From Lachnospira sp. UBA2821 (GTDB taxonomy: Bacteria > Bacillota > Clostridia > Lachnospirales > Lachnospiraceae): a stretch of DNA of 64,000 nt. Within the stretch, counting starts at the first letter, position 1; each line of letters starts with the position of its first letter. A program made the translations under genes and the position numbers. The DNA is taken from the NCBI GenBank assembly GCA_002351535.1, contig DEGR01000031.1, positions 31,879-95,878 on the forward strand, written 5' to 3'. Below the pieces are notes generated by a model that was not told the origin of the DNA, searched no databases, and saw only the letters and a program-made list of their open reading frames with translations. Of this stretch, positions 1 through 7,939 are shown piece by piece.

Positions 1-1
1 T

Positions 2-1222
2 GCGTCGCTTGTGTATAACTGGAAATATGAAATGGAGAGATTTGCACCTGAGCTTCCGGTTGATATGGTGACGGGAAAGGCAGTCCAGAGAAGAGATGCT
101 ATTAATAACATGAAAGAAAAAGTAATTATCATTACTTCGTATGATTTATTGAGAAGAGATATAAAGTTATATGAAGATATACATTTCTTCTGTCAGGTTA
201 TAGATGAAGCGCAGTATATAAAGAACCATAATACACAGTCATCAAAAGCAGTTAAGTCAATAAAGAGTGGATTCAGGATGGCACTTACGGGAACACCGGT
301 TGAGAACAGACTGAGTGAATTGCACAGCATTTTTGATTATCTTATGCCGGGATTTTTATATACATATAAGCGGTTCAGGGAAGAACTTGAAGTTCCGATT
401 GTTAATGAGCATGATGAAAATGCAACAGAAAGGCTTAGAAAAATGATTAATCCATTTGTTTTAAGAAGACTTAAGAAGGATGTTCTTAAAGATTTGCCTG
501 ATAAGATTGAAAACAATATGTATTTTGAGATGGAGGGTGAGCAGGCGGAACTGTATAATGCACATGTCAAAAGAATTAAACTTATGCTTGATAAAACATC
601 TGATGAAGAATTCAAAACTAACAAAATACAGATTCTTGCAGAACTTACTAAATTAAGGCAGCTTTGCTGCAGCCCCGGATTATTGTATGAAGATTATAAA
701 GGGGAATCAGGCAAGACTGATATGTGCATGGACATTGTGGAAGATGCAGTTTCTAATGGTCATAAGATATTATTATTCTCCCAGTTCACAACGATGCTTG
801 AACAGATTGAGAAAGCGCTTGATAAAAGGAATATCAGTTATTATGCTCTCACAGGTGCGACACCTAAGGATAAAAGAATGGAGATGGTTGAGAGTTTTAA
901 CAATGATGATGTATCCGTATTTTGTATATCATTAAAAGCGGGGGGAACAGGACTTAATCTTACATCAGCAGATATAGTTATTCATTTTGATCCATGGTGG
1001 AATCTTGCGGTTCAGAATCAGGCAACGGACAGGGCACATAGAATAGGACAGAAGAATGTTGTAAATGTATATAAACTTATTGCGAAGAATTCAATAGAAG
1101 AAAATATAGTCAGACTTCAGGAAAAGAAAAATGAGCTTGCGGATACTATTCTTAATGGCGAAGGAATAGAAAGTGGAAGTTTCTCGAAAGACGAACTTAT
1201 AGAGCTTCTGTCATATCATTAG
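2..1222 (+). CDS. SNF2-family DEAD/DEAH-like helicase, C-terminal part (truncated by window edge)
   Basis: C-terminal part of a SNF2/Rad54-type ATP-dependent DNA translocase. The reading frame is open to the window edge and its first residues (ASLVYNW) are the usual helicase motif region, so the true start lies outside. Visible are the DEAQ Walker B box (VIDEAQYIKN), motif III (ALTGTPVENR), and in the second RecA lobe the motifs GTGLNLTSADIVIHFDPWWN and QATDRAHRIGQ, typical of SNF2 helicases. These proteins remodel protein-DNA complexes; bacterial members are often linked to RNA polymerase recycling or to accessory DNA. No accessory neighbour is visible here, so the specific role is unknown. 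Confidence 0.93.
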   Translation, partial: ASLVYNWKYEMERFAPELPVDMVTGKAVQRRDAINNMKEKVIIITSYDLLRRDIKLYEDIHFFCQVIDEAQYIKNHNTQSSKAVKSIKSGFRMALTGTPVENRLSELHSIFDYLMPGFLYTYKRFREELEVPIVNEHDENATERLRKMINPFVLRRLKKDVLKDLPDKIENNMYFEMEGEQAELYNAHVKRIKLMLDKTSDEEFKTNKIQILAELTKLRQLCCSPGLLYEDYKGESGKTDMCMDIVEDAVSNGHKILLFSQFTTMLEQIEKALDKRNISYYALTGATPKDKRMEMVESFNNDDVSVFCISLKAGGTGLNLTSADIVIHFDPWWNLAVQNQATDRAHRIGQKNVVNVYKLIAKNSIEENIVRLQEKKNELADTILNGEGIESGSFSKDELIELLSYH

Positions 1223-1231
1223 GACATACTT

Positions 1232-1260
1232 TTTCCACAAAATGCACATAATTCTATAAT
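1232..1260 (+). promoter_or_regulatory. sigma-A-type promoter for htrA
   Basis: TTTCCA (1232-1237), 17-bp spacer, perfect TATAAT (1255-1260). It lies about 100 bp upstream of the htrA start. The same TTTCCA-17-TATAAT arrangement precedes the aldolase gene at 43374. Inferred from sequence only. Confidence 0.55.
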
Positions 1261-1359
1261 ATTTTTTAATTATCATATGCATATAGTTAAGAGATGGAAA
1301 TGCTTAACAAAGATACTTTAAATGAAAAAATATGCAGAATGCAGATAGGAGTAGATATT

Positions 1360-2745
1360 ATGCAGAATATGATAATTAAAAAGATAAGAAATGTAGCAGT
1401 ATACGGATTGACATTTGGTCTTGCATCAGGACTTGTATTTACGGGTGTTACAAAGATGACCGATACCGGCACATCCAAAAAAGCATCAACAGTCCAGATG
1501 AGTACAACACAGGCAGCACTTGCATCTAATGTTTCGACAAAAAAGAGCACTACCGACAGTGGAGAATATACAGTTGAAGAAATTGCAAAAAACTGCAGTT
1601 CAAGTGTTGTATCGATAACCTGTAAAAGTGTTCAGGAGGTAAGGAATTTCTTTGGAGGTCAGCAGCAGTATGAGAGTGAGAGTGCGGGCTCAGGAATTGT
1701 AATTGCAAAAGATGAAAACAATCTTTATGTAGCGACAAATAATCATGTTGTTGATGGAGCTTCTGATTTGTCAGTATGCTTCAATGATTCTAAAGACAAT
1801 GTATACTCAGCAGAAGTAAAGGGTACGGATGCAGGCAATGACCTTGCAATAGTGGCAATTAGTCTTAAAGATATAGATGAAGATGTGCTTAAATCAGTAT
1901 CAATAGCTACACTTGGTGATTCCGGCAATGAAAATGTTGGAGAACAGGTTGTTGCGATTGGAAATGCATTAGGATATGGAACATCTGTTACATCAGGATA
2001 TATAAGTGCCCTTGATAGAGAAGTTACTATAGATAACAATACAGCAAAATTAATTCAGACGGATGCGGCTATTAACCCCGGTAACAGTGGTGGAGCACTT
2101 TTTAATATGAAAGGCGAAGTTATCGGAATAAATTCAGCTAAATTCGCATCAGAAGAAGTAGAGGGTATGGGCTATGCAATACCTATTTCAACAGCAGAAC
2201 CAATTTTACAGCAGTTAATTACAATGGAAAAGGTAGATGACAGTAAGAAGGGTGCTCTTGGAATAAAATGCAAAGATGTATCTTCGGATGTATCAGAATC
2301 ATATGACATACCACAGGGTGTGTATGTATCAGAACTGACAAAAGGTGGTGCAGCAGAGAAAGCCGGAATAGAGAGTGGAGATATAATAACTGAATTTGAT
2401 GGTAAATCTGTATCAGATACATCGTCTTTAGTTAATATGCTTCAGTATTATGAGGCAGGCAAGACTGTAGAAGTTACTGTTAAGAGAAGAGCATCAGGTG
2501 GATATGAAGATAAGAAAGTAAAGGTTACACTTGATAAGGCTGATTCATCTGATAGTACTGATTCATCAGCCGGCAGTTCGGACAGTTCCAACAATGGTGA
2601 ATCCAAAGACGATAGTTCTAAAGATAATGGCTCTAAAGGTGACAATTCCGGTAGCAGATCCGGTGATGGATATTCTGATGGAAATTCATCCGGTGGAAAT
2701 GGTTCAGATGAAATGCAGCAGTTTTTCAATGAATTTTTTGGATAG
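1360..2745 (+). CDS. htrA: HtrA/DegP-type trypsin-like serine protease with one PDZ domain
   Basis: Membrane-anchored quality-control protease acting outside the cytoplasmic membrane. The start is placed at ATG 1360 because GGAG lies 8 nt upstream; an in-frame ATG at 1294 has no ribosome site. One N-terminal membrane segment (about residues 10-30) is followed by a linker, then a chymotrypsin-fold domain with His in NNHVVDG (about residue 129), Asp in AGNDLAIV (about 162) and Ser in NPGNSGGALF (about 242). One PDZ domain follows (SELTKGGAAEKAGIESGDII). The last 60 residues are Ser/Asp/Gly-rich low complexity ending in a short amphipathic tail. The triad is complete, so it should be active. Monocistronic, with its own promoter and terminator. 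Confidence 0.95.
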   Translation: MQNMIIKKIRNVAVYGLTFGLASGLVFTGVTKMTDTGTSKKASTVQMSTTQAALASNVSTKKSTTDSGEYTVEEIAKNCSSSVVSITCKSVQEVRNFFGGQQQYESESAGSGIVIAKDENNLYVATNNHVVDGASDLSVCFNDSKDNVYSAEVKGTDAGNDLAIVAISLKDIDEDVLKSVSIATLGDSGNENVGEQVVAIGNALGYGTSVTSGYISALDREVTIDNNTAKLIQTDAAINPGNSGGALFNMKGEVIGINSAKFASEEVEGMGYAIPISTAEPILQQLITMEKVDDSKKGALGIKCKDVSSDVSESYDIPQGVYVSELTKGGAAEKAGIESGDIITEFDGKSVSDTSSLVNMLQYYEAGKTVEVTVKRRASGGYEDKKVKVTLDKADSSDSTDSSAGSSDSSNNGESKDDSSKDNGSKGDNSGSRSGDGYSDGNSSGGNGSDEMQQFFNEFFG

Positions 2746-2784
2746 ATTATGTTGATTTGCGGTAATTGAATATATAAATAATAG

Positions 2785-2833
2785 GCAGCACATTAACAGT
2801 TAGAAAATGTAAAACGTTAATGTGCTGCTTTGT
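2785..2833. terminator. strong hairpin terminator between htrA and cotJC
   Basis: Perfect 13-bp stem GCAGCACATTAAC (2785-2797) / GTTAATGTGCTGC (2816-2828), followed by TTGTTT. It sits between the convergent htrA (plus) and cotJC (minus) genes and could serve both. Confidence 0.8.
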
Positions 2834-2852
2834 TTATAGATATATTTTCATA

Positions 2853-3377
2853 CTAGCATCCACAGTTTTTATCAAATCCCGGGTTGCAGGCATAGAAATT
2901 CTTAGAATCTAAATCAGCTTTAATTAATTCAAGTCCTTCCCCGAATCTTTGGAAATGAACTATCTCCCTTGCACGTAAGAACTTTATTACATCCCTTACA
3001 TCAGGATTATCAACAAGCCTTAATATATTATCATATGTTGTTCTCGCTTTTTGCTCTGCGGCCATATCTTCAAAAAGGTCAGTTATCGGGTCGCCTTTTG
3101 ATTGAAATTCACATGCATTAAATGGAACACCTCCGGCAGCCTGCGGCCATACGCCAAGTGTGTGGTCTGCAAAATACTTATCAAATCCGGATGTTTTAAC
3201 TTCTTCAATGTCTATGCCTCTTGTAAGCTGATGGACTAATGCACCGACTATTTCAAGATGACCAAGTTCTTCTGTTCCAATATCGTTGAGCAATCCCGCA
3301 ACTCGGTCATTCTTCATGGCAAACTTTTGCGACAGATATCTCATAGATGCACCCATTTCGCCGTCGGGTCCACCATA
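2853..3377 (-). pseudogene. cotJC: cotJC, C-terminal 170 codons, separated from its start by the prophage
   Basis: C-terminal segment of CotJC, a spore-coat protein of the manganese catalase family, read on the minus strand. From DGEMGASMRYLSQKF onward it matches the family with ferritin-like helices and metal-ligand Glu/His residues (EELGHLEIV, EQKARTTYDNIL, REIVHFQRF). In the integrated state an in-frame stop lies just upstream in attL, and the first internal ATG (3356) has no clear ribosome site. The missing 32 N-terminal codons lie at 42668, on the far side of the prophage. The two halves join in frame through the 11-bp core (QYGGP + DGEMG). The gene is therefore interrupted rather than degraded, and no other lesion is visible. 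Confidence 0.93.
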
Positions 3378-3395
3378 CCTCTATAGGGGGAACAA
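3366..3395 (+). other. attL: core repeat plus one attP arm
   Basis: Core GGTCCACCATA (3367-3377) followed, 3 bp later, by the arm CTATAGGGGGAACAA (3381-3395). This arm is the perfect inverted complement of the arm at 42553-42567 in attR. The chromosomal half on the left is cotJC coding sequence. Confidence 0.88.
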
Positions 3396-3411
3396 GGCTC
3401 AAAACCTTTAT

Positions 3412-4890
3412 TTATGCAGGTTTCAGAAGATAGAAGAAAATCTGTATCTCATCATTCTTCTTATCATATACGATATGATCTACCACAGAACGAAGTGCAT
3501 TAGACTTTGTTCTGTTATCAATTCCTTCGCTTGTAATTATATCGTATACTGTTGAAATCTCTTTCCTAATATCCTTATTATCCTCGTTTGAAGAGGGAAG
3601 ATTCTTAAGCTCATCTTCGAGAGATTTCCTTTCATTAGCAATCAGCCTTTTATTTTCTTTATATTCCTCTATGGAATCTATTCCATCCATATATGCCCTT
3701 TTTATTCTTTTTTCTTTATTATCAAGATTATCAAGCTGTTCACGTAGCAATACTGTACTGTCTACAACATGTTCATTATTGCTCTGCTGTCTCACTGTGA
3801 AATGAATATTATCACCACATGCTAATGCATCTTTAAAAGCTTGAAAAATGGCAGATTCAAGATTCTTAAGTGTTATGTAATGGGATTCTGAACAACTGCC
3901 TTTAGTATAATTAAGGCAGTTGAAATATGTGTAGTCAGTATCAGCCCTTTTAATGCCTAAGGATGCACCACAGTTGGAACATTTAACTATTCCGGAAAGC
4001 CAATGCTTTGTTCCTGTAGCTCTTGACTTGTAAGGTCTGGCACGTTTGGCAATTAAATCCTGAATATGTTCGAAATATTCATAAGAGAATAGTGCCTGGT
4101 GTGTTCCGTCTGCTATTATCCATTCATGTTTTTTCTTGATAGTATGGTTCTCGTGATTCTGTCTGTTCCAACGGACTTTGCCGGCATAAAAAGGATTCTC
4201 TAATATATATTTAATTGTACGATATTCAAACATATTCCCTTGCACCGACCTGTATCCCATATTATTAAGTTTGCGTGCAATTTCAAGATAAGTCATTCCG
4301 TTTACATCAAAATCATGGTATATCATTTGAATAATGCTTGCCTTATCATTAAGCTTAGGAATACCATTATCCTTATCCATAGTATATCCCATCGGGAGTG
4401 TAGACTGATATCCACCACGAAGTGCCTTCTCGGTCATTCCACGCATTACCTCACCGGATAATCGAATAGAGTAGTATTCATCCATCCATTCAATAATACG
4501 TTCAATCAAAGTTCCAAATGGTCCATCAACAAGAGGTTCAGACACACTAACTACATCAACATCATTCTTCTTGAGTAATGATTTGTACACTATAGACTCT
4601 TCCTGATTTCTTGCAAATCTGCTGAACTTCCATACAAGTACAATATCAAATGGATGTTCTTTGCTTTTGGCCAATCCAATCATCTTCATAAATTCAGGAC
4701 GTTTGTCAGCCTTCTTGCCTGAAATACCATTATCGATATATATATTATCAGCCAGCAGAGACACATTATTCTTCTTAGCATAATCGATTAAGAGTCTTTT
4801 CTGTGCATCCGGAGAGAGTTCTTCCTGCTTATCAGTAGACACTCTAATGTAAGCACATGCAGTTTTCATTTTAAGAATATTTTTCGCCAT
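3412..4890 (-). CDS. large serine recombinase (phage integrase)
   Basis: Site-specific recombinase of the large serine (resolvase/invertase) family that integrates and, with a directionality factor, excises the prophage. The N-terminal catalytic domain begins ACAYIRVSTDKQEE, with the nucleophilic Ser in YIRVS, and includes VWKFSRFARN. Next come the recombinase domain (about residues 160-280), a zinc ribbon with Cys pairs CSNC and CLNY...C, and a C-terminal coiled coil (about 370-440) typical of this family. The start is set at ATG 4890 (GAAAGG 9 nt upstream) rather than the ATG three codons earlier. The gene ends 34 bp from the attL core. A 16-bp palindrome (4922-4937) lies in its leader, just after a plausible promoter, so expression is probably repressed in the lysogen. 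Confidence 0.95.
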   Translation of the reverse strand: MAKNILKMKTACAYIRVSTDKQEELSPDAQKRLLIDYAKKNNVSLLADNIYIDNGISGKKADKRPEFMKMIGLAKSKEHPFDIVLVWKFSRFARNQEESIVYKSLLKKNDVDVVSVSEPLVDGPFGTLIERIIEWMDEYYSIRLSGEVMRGMTEKALRGGYQSTLPMGYTMDKDNGIPKLNDKASIIQMIYHDFDVNGMTYLEIARKLNNMGYRSVQGNMFEYRTIKYILENPFYAGKVRWNRQNHENHTIKKKHEWIIADGTHQALFSYEYFEHIQDLIAKRARPYKSRATGTKHWLSGIVKCSNCGASLGIKRADTDYTYFNCLNYTKGSCSESHYITLKNLESAIFQAFKDALACGDNIHFTVRQQSNNEHVVDSTVLLREQLDNLDNKEKRIKRAYMDGIDSIEEYKENKRLIANERKSLEDELKNLPSSNEDNKDIRKEISTVYDIITSEGIDNRTKSNALRSVVDHIVYDKKNDEIQIFFYLLKPA

Positions 4891-4921
4891 AGCAATCATC
4901 CTTTCATTAATTTATATGCGA

Positions 4922-4937
4922 GTTGAACCGGTGCAAC
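4922..4937. promoter_or_regulatory. 16-bp palindromic operator-like site 1 (recombinase leader)
   Basis: GTTGAACCGGTGCAAC, one of five copies of GTTGNACCGGTNCAAC in the prophage. On the minus strand it follows a weak promoter (TTGCAA, 16 bp, TACTTA) and precedes the recombinase start. That is a position where a bound protein would block transcription. Confidence 0.6.
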
Positions 4938-5086
4938 TCTAAATTAAGTACAAAAATAACACCTACTTGCAAAAGCGGTGCTAAAGATGATATAATATAG
5001 CTTGTTCAGGGCGATATTATATCATGAGCACTGCTTATGAAGTATCGTGACGAAAGCTCTTGTGTTGGTAGCACAGGGGCTTTTGT

Positions 5087-5134
5087 ATTATGTTTGACAA
5101 AGTTGTTGTAAGTATTTATAATATACTTAACAAG
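5087..5134 (+). repeat. 48-bp promoter repeat, copy 1
   Basis: 48-bp sequence matched at 47 of 48 positions by 5497-5544. It carries a perfect sigma-A promoter, TTGACA (5094-5099), 17 bp, TATAAT (5117-5122), and 7-bp inverted arms TAAGTAT/ATACTTA around the -10 box. Confidence 0.9.
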
Positions 5135-5241
5135 GTAGTCGGAAGGTGAATGCACATCACCCGACCCGGCGAATTTAATACTTAGTTATCAAGAGATAGC
5201 CGTTTCTAAACTTTACCAGAGAGCAGGACGGCTATTTCTTA
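5094..5241 (+). ncRNA. small structured RNA 1 with promoter, antisense to the 3' end of a toxin-like peptide gene
   Basis: Transcription from the perfect promoter at 5094-5122 should start near 5129 and stop after the hairpin ATAGCCGT (5196-5203) / ACGGCTAT (5228-5235) with a short T-rich tail. That gives an RNA of about 110 nt. A 5' hairpin (GTCGG..GGTGA / TCACC..CGAC) precedes it. The terminator loop contains ACTTTACCAGAGAG, almost the same loop as in small RNA 2. The 3' end overlaps the stop codon of the minus-strand peptide gene at 5232-5321, so the RNA is complementary to that mRNA. Promoter, terminator and overlap are seen; the antitoxin role is inferred. Confidence 0.65.
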
Positions 5242-5321
5242 TGTGTGCCACGTTGTTCTATGTAGGTCATAATCGCCACCAGCATTGTGACGAAGGTAAA
5301 AATGTCATTCCACGAGACCAT
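5232..5321 (-). CDS. 29-residue hydrophobic peptide, putative holin-like type I toxin
   Basis: Short minus-strand gene with a good ribosome site (AAGGGTG, 8 nt before ATG 5321). The peptide begins MVSWNDIFTFVTMLVAIM, one membrane-spanning segment, and ends in a charged tail (EQRGTHKK). Length, the W-N/S-D start and the hydrophobic-then-basic pattern match the small putative holin-like toxins of Firmicutes prophages. Its 3' end is overlapped by the convergent small RNA 1, the arrangement of type I systems such as txpA/RatA and bsrG/SR4. Toxicity is inference. The alternative is a small holin accessory peptide. Confidence 0.6.
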   Translation of the reverse strand: MVSWNDIFTFVTMLVAIMTYIEQRGTHKK

Positions 5322-5496
5322 AATAATCACCCTTTCCGTAAGGCTCGGATCAGATGAGAGCACGTCCTCCGGCTACCCGGTTAAATATATTATTCAGTTA
5401 TTATACAAAAAAAGAGTGTTAAAAAAGTTTGAATAAAGAAAAGATTATGATAACACACTTATTAAGTATTATAAATGTCCTTCTTCCATGACTTGC

Positions 5497-5544
5497 ATTA
5501 TGTTTGACAAAGTTGTGGTAAGTATTTATAATATACTTAACAAG
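5497..5544 (+). repeat. 48-bp promoter repeat, copy 2
   Basis: Second copy of the promoter unit at 5087-5134, differing at one base (5517). TTGACA at 5504-5509 and TATAAT at 5527-5532 with a 17-bp spacer. Confidence 0.9.
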
Positions 5545-5635
5545 AGAACCGAAAGCTAGATGAAGCCTAGCCGCCGGTAAAAGTTATCTACAAAAGTAGC
5601 GCCTTACTTTTCCAGAGCGAGGGAGCTACTTTTTG
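5504..5635 (+). ncRNA. small structured RNA 2, paralogue of small RNA 1
   Basis: Driven by the second copy of the promoter repeat. Predicted start near 5539. The 5' hairpin ACCG..GCTAG / CTAGC..CGGT has different bases from RNA 1 but the same pairing. The terminator stem AAGTAGC (5594-5600) / GCTACTT (5625-5631) is followed by a U tract, and its loop contains ACTTTTCCAGAGCG. No toxin-like reading frame lies opposite this copy; its 3' end instead faces the end of the minus-strand gene at 5651. It may be an orphan antitoxin RNA or may act in trans. RNA nature is inferred from promoter, compensatory stems and terminator. Confidence 0.6.
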
Positions 5636-5650
5636 CGTATGATATTAATA

Positions 5651-7045
5651 TTAGCTTGCTCTCATTCTCTGACTTACTCTATATTGCTCTGCATCTGGAA
5701 CATCAACAAATTCCACTGTTTTGTCGTAATTTTCTTTGACAACTTTTTTAATTTCATCAAGAGAGACATTAAAAAACTCTCTACGTTGATTTACCATATT
5801 TACTTTTTTATCCTTAAAAGCATTGTGTAGTGCCGCCTCCAGAGCAGGTGCATCATCTGAAAATATCATTGCATGGACATCGAATTTGAATGGAACGGAT
5901 GCATCTCCCAATTCGTCTACACGTTCCTGCGGATTAAGTCTTCTTGTCATTCCAATTTTGAAAATATTTTCTCCAAAAGCACCTATATTTGAGATAATAT
6001 AAACATATCCAGCTTTCATATTAGCTTGTCGATAATCTATATCTGTTAATGCTTTTTCTATATCGGATAACTTATCTTTCAATTCCGATTTTTTATTTAA
6101 TAAATCGACATCATCAGGATTTTGTTTTAGTTGGGAGAGAAGTTTTTCATAAGCAGTTTGGTAATGAGTTTGTTCCTTTTCAATTTTTTTCTGCTGTTCT
6201 TCAAGTTCGCGTTGAACTTTAGCCTGCTCGCGTTGTTCTTCTCTTGCAGCTTTTGCAGCTTCCTTTTCTTCCTGCTTTTTTTGTTGATATTCAAATGCCA
6301 GTCTGAGTTCTTTTACTTTGGCATCAAGATATTTTTGAGTGATAGAAATATTCATTATAGTTCCGAGCTTTGAAATAGCTTCAGACGATTTATATATTTT
6401 GTTTAGTGAAGCATCGAAATTCGTATATTTGACTTTTGATATTATTTCATCACATTCAGTATTAAAGGCACGAAGTAGAAGCTTTTGAGTATCAGATACC
6501 ATTTTTTTGCCCTTAGCTTTATTACCATCTACAGTCCAATTAGTAGTACCAGTAACGGCAATTTTATTTTTTATTAAAATCTTTTGAAGAGCACGAACCT
6601 TGGCAAGTTCTTCTTTATAGTCTAAAGCTGATGCAAAATCAAATTGAGGTGTATAAAGACCAAATTCTTGCACAACAATTTCTTCATCAAGATAAACTAA
6701 TTGTCCTTTTTTTTGTTCGATTGTTGAGTTAAGCTCATTGATTTTTGAATTAAGCTCATGTATTTGAATGTTTAAAGATTCTTCCTCTTTATGTAATTCA
6801 TCGACATATTTTTGCAGAGAAACAGCATCCTGCATCTCCGGTGTTAGCATTTTTATATATCTTTGGTTGTCTGTTACAAGTTCCGATATTTGATTATCAA
6901 GTGCTTTTTCCTCTTTAAGTTTGAAAATCAATAAAAGTATACCGACTAAAAGGGGTACACCATATAAAAACCATAATGCAAACAGTATACATAACACCCA
7001 TGTTTTCAAATACCATTTTTTCTTAATTAAATTGTAGCTATCCAT
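5651..7045 (-). CDS. membrane-anchored coiled-coil protein with C-terminal T5orf172/Mug113 GIY-YIG-like domain (DUF4041 type)
   Basis: 464 residues from ATG 7045 (AGGAGG just upstream). An N-terminal hydrophobic segment (about residues 15-42) is followed by a long Lys/Glu/Gln coiled coil with a DUF4041-like middle. The last 100 residues match T5orf172/Mug113: GYVYIISNIGAFGENIFKIG, then MTRR, AALHNAF and REFFNV. This domain is related to GIY-YIG nucleases; the conserved GIY-type tyrosine, Arg and Glu positions look present. Such genes are common in phage lysogeny modules and mobile islands, with no settled function. Superinfection exclusion or defence is a reasonable guess. It lies in a reverse-strand block ending at the lysogeny switch. 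Confidence 0.8.
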   Translation of the reverse strand: MDSYNLIKKKWYLKTWVLCILFALWFLYGVPLLVGILLLIFKLKEEKALDNQISELVTDNQRYIKMLTPEMQDAVSLQKYVDELHKEEESLNIQIHELNSKINELNSTIEQKKGQLVYLDEEIVVQEFGLYTPQFDFASALDYKEELAKVRALQKILIKNKIAVTGTTNWTVDGNKAKGKKMVSDTQKLLLRAFNTECDEIISKVKYTNFDASLNKIYKSSEAISKLGTIMNISITQKYLDAKVKELRLAFEYQQKKQEEKEAAKAAREEQREQAKVQRELEEQQKKIEKEQTHYQTAYEKLLSQLKQNPDDVDLLNKKSELKDKLSDIEKALTDIDYRQANMKAGYVYIISNIGAFGENIFKIGMTRRLNPQERVDELGDASVPFKFDVHAMIFSDDAPALEAALHNAFKDKKVNMVNQRREFFNVSLDEIKKVVKENYDKTVEFVDVPDAEQYRVSQRMRAS

Positions 7046-7129
7046 AAAGTACCTCCTGTAACTATTTATATTCACCCGGTTATTACCTAAGCTGACAATA
7101 TAGGTAACGCGTGAAGAATAGATTTACTT

Positions 7130-7891
7130 TTATAAATTAAGTACTTGAGACTTCTTTATATCAAATTCTTCCTGTGTTATTGCTCCTATATCAAGCAGCT
7201 CTTTATATCTTTTGATTTCCTTAACAGCATCTATGCCGTTATCTGATGTTTGGGAGGTGGTATCATCCATAGCTTCTATTACTGGAACAGTATTATCCGT
7301 AGCGGGGATTGTTTCTACAGTATGACCATCAAGGTTAAAACACTTAATCTGACTGTCTATAAGTGTGTTACATGCTATAACAATGCTTGCAATCTGTCCC
7401 GTTTCTACATTTTGTAATTTAAGAGTAGCAGGTGTATTAACTTCAACCTGAGAAGATACACTGTGAGTATTTTCGTTTATATTTGTAACACCTTTGCCAC
7501 CTGCACCTGCAGCAGCACCAACAAGACTTCCAACCGGATTAATCATGCCACCAATAACAGCACCGGCTACAATTTTGCCTGATTTACTCTTTTTGGTGTG
7601 TGTACCTGTTTTGGTTGAATTAGTTACTACATTGTATTGAGGTCCTGACCATGAATATTCGATAATGCGATATAATACACGTTGGTTAGTTCCGAAGAAA
7701 ACCTCTCCTGTAGGTTGCTGAAACATAGTAGTAGTCTGACCTGTTTTTATCTGTTGCTGACCTGAGCAGATACTAAACATAACCTTGGTCATTTGCATTC
7801 GCTCACGATTTCTTTGAGCAACCTCTGCTTTTCTTTCTTTTTCCTTTTGGAGATAATCTCCTGTCTTCTTAATTAAATCATTGAAACCCAT
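7130..7891 (-). CDS. SHOCT-domain protein of unknown function
   Basis: 253 residues. The N-terminal part is charged and helical. The middle has a Gly/Ala-rich stretch (VAGAVIGGMINPVGSLVGAA) that may insert in or associate with membranes. The C-terminus has a SHOCT domain (EIKRYKELLDIGAITQEEFD), a short oligomerisation module often found at protein ends. AGGAGG lies 7 nt upstream of ATG 7891. It is transcribed with the T5orf172-type gene and the repressor block, so it is probably expressed in the lysogen. Function unknown. Confidence 0.8.
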   Translation of the reverse strand: MGFNDLIKKTGDYLQKEKERKAEVAQRNRERMQMTKVMFSICSGQQQIKTGQTTTMFQQPTGEVFFGTNQRVLYRIIEYSWSGPQYNVVTNSTKTGTHTKKSKSGKIVAGAVIGGMINPVGSLVGAAAGAGGKGVTNINENTHSVSSQVEVNTPATLKLQNVETGQIASIVIACNTLIDSQIKCFNLDGHTVETIPATDNTVPVIEAMDDTTSQTSDNGIDAVKEIKRYKELLDIGAITQEEFDIKKSQVLNL

Positions 7892-7939
7892 ACATTTATC
7901 CTCCTGAAATGTGTTTTATACAAATGCATATATGCATTG

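Noticed and set aside
11..40. GTG at position 11 as the helicase start
   Set aside because: The frame is open upstream to the window edge and encodes the conserved SLVYNW motif, so the gene extends beyond the window.
4890..4930. Sigma-K/E promoter directly in front of the recombinase
   Set aside because: CATATAAATTA resembles a mother-cell -10 box only loosely and no matching -35 was found, so no sporulation promoter is claimed for the integrase.
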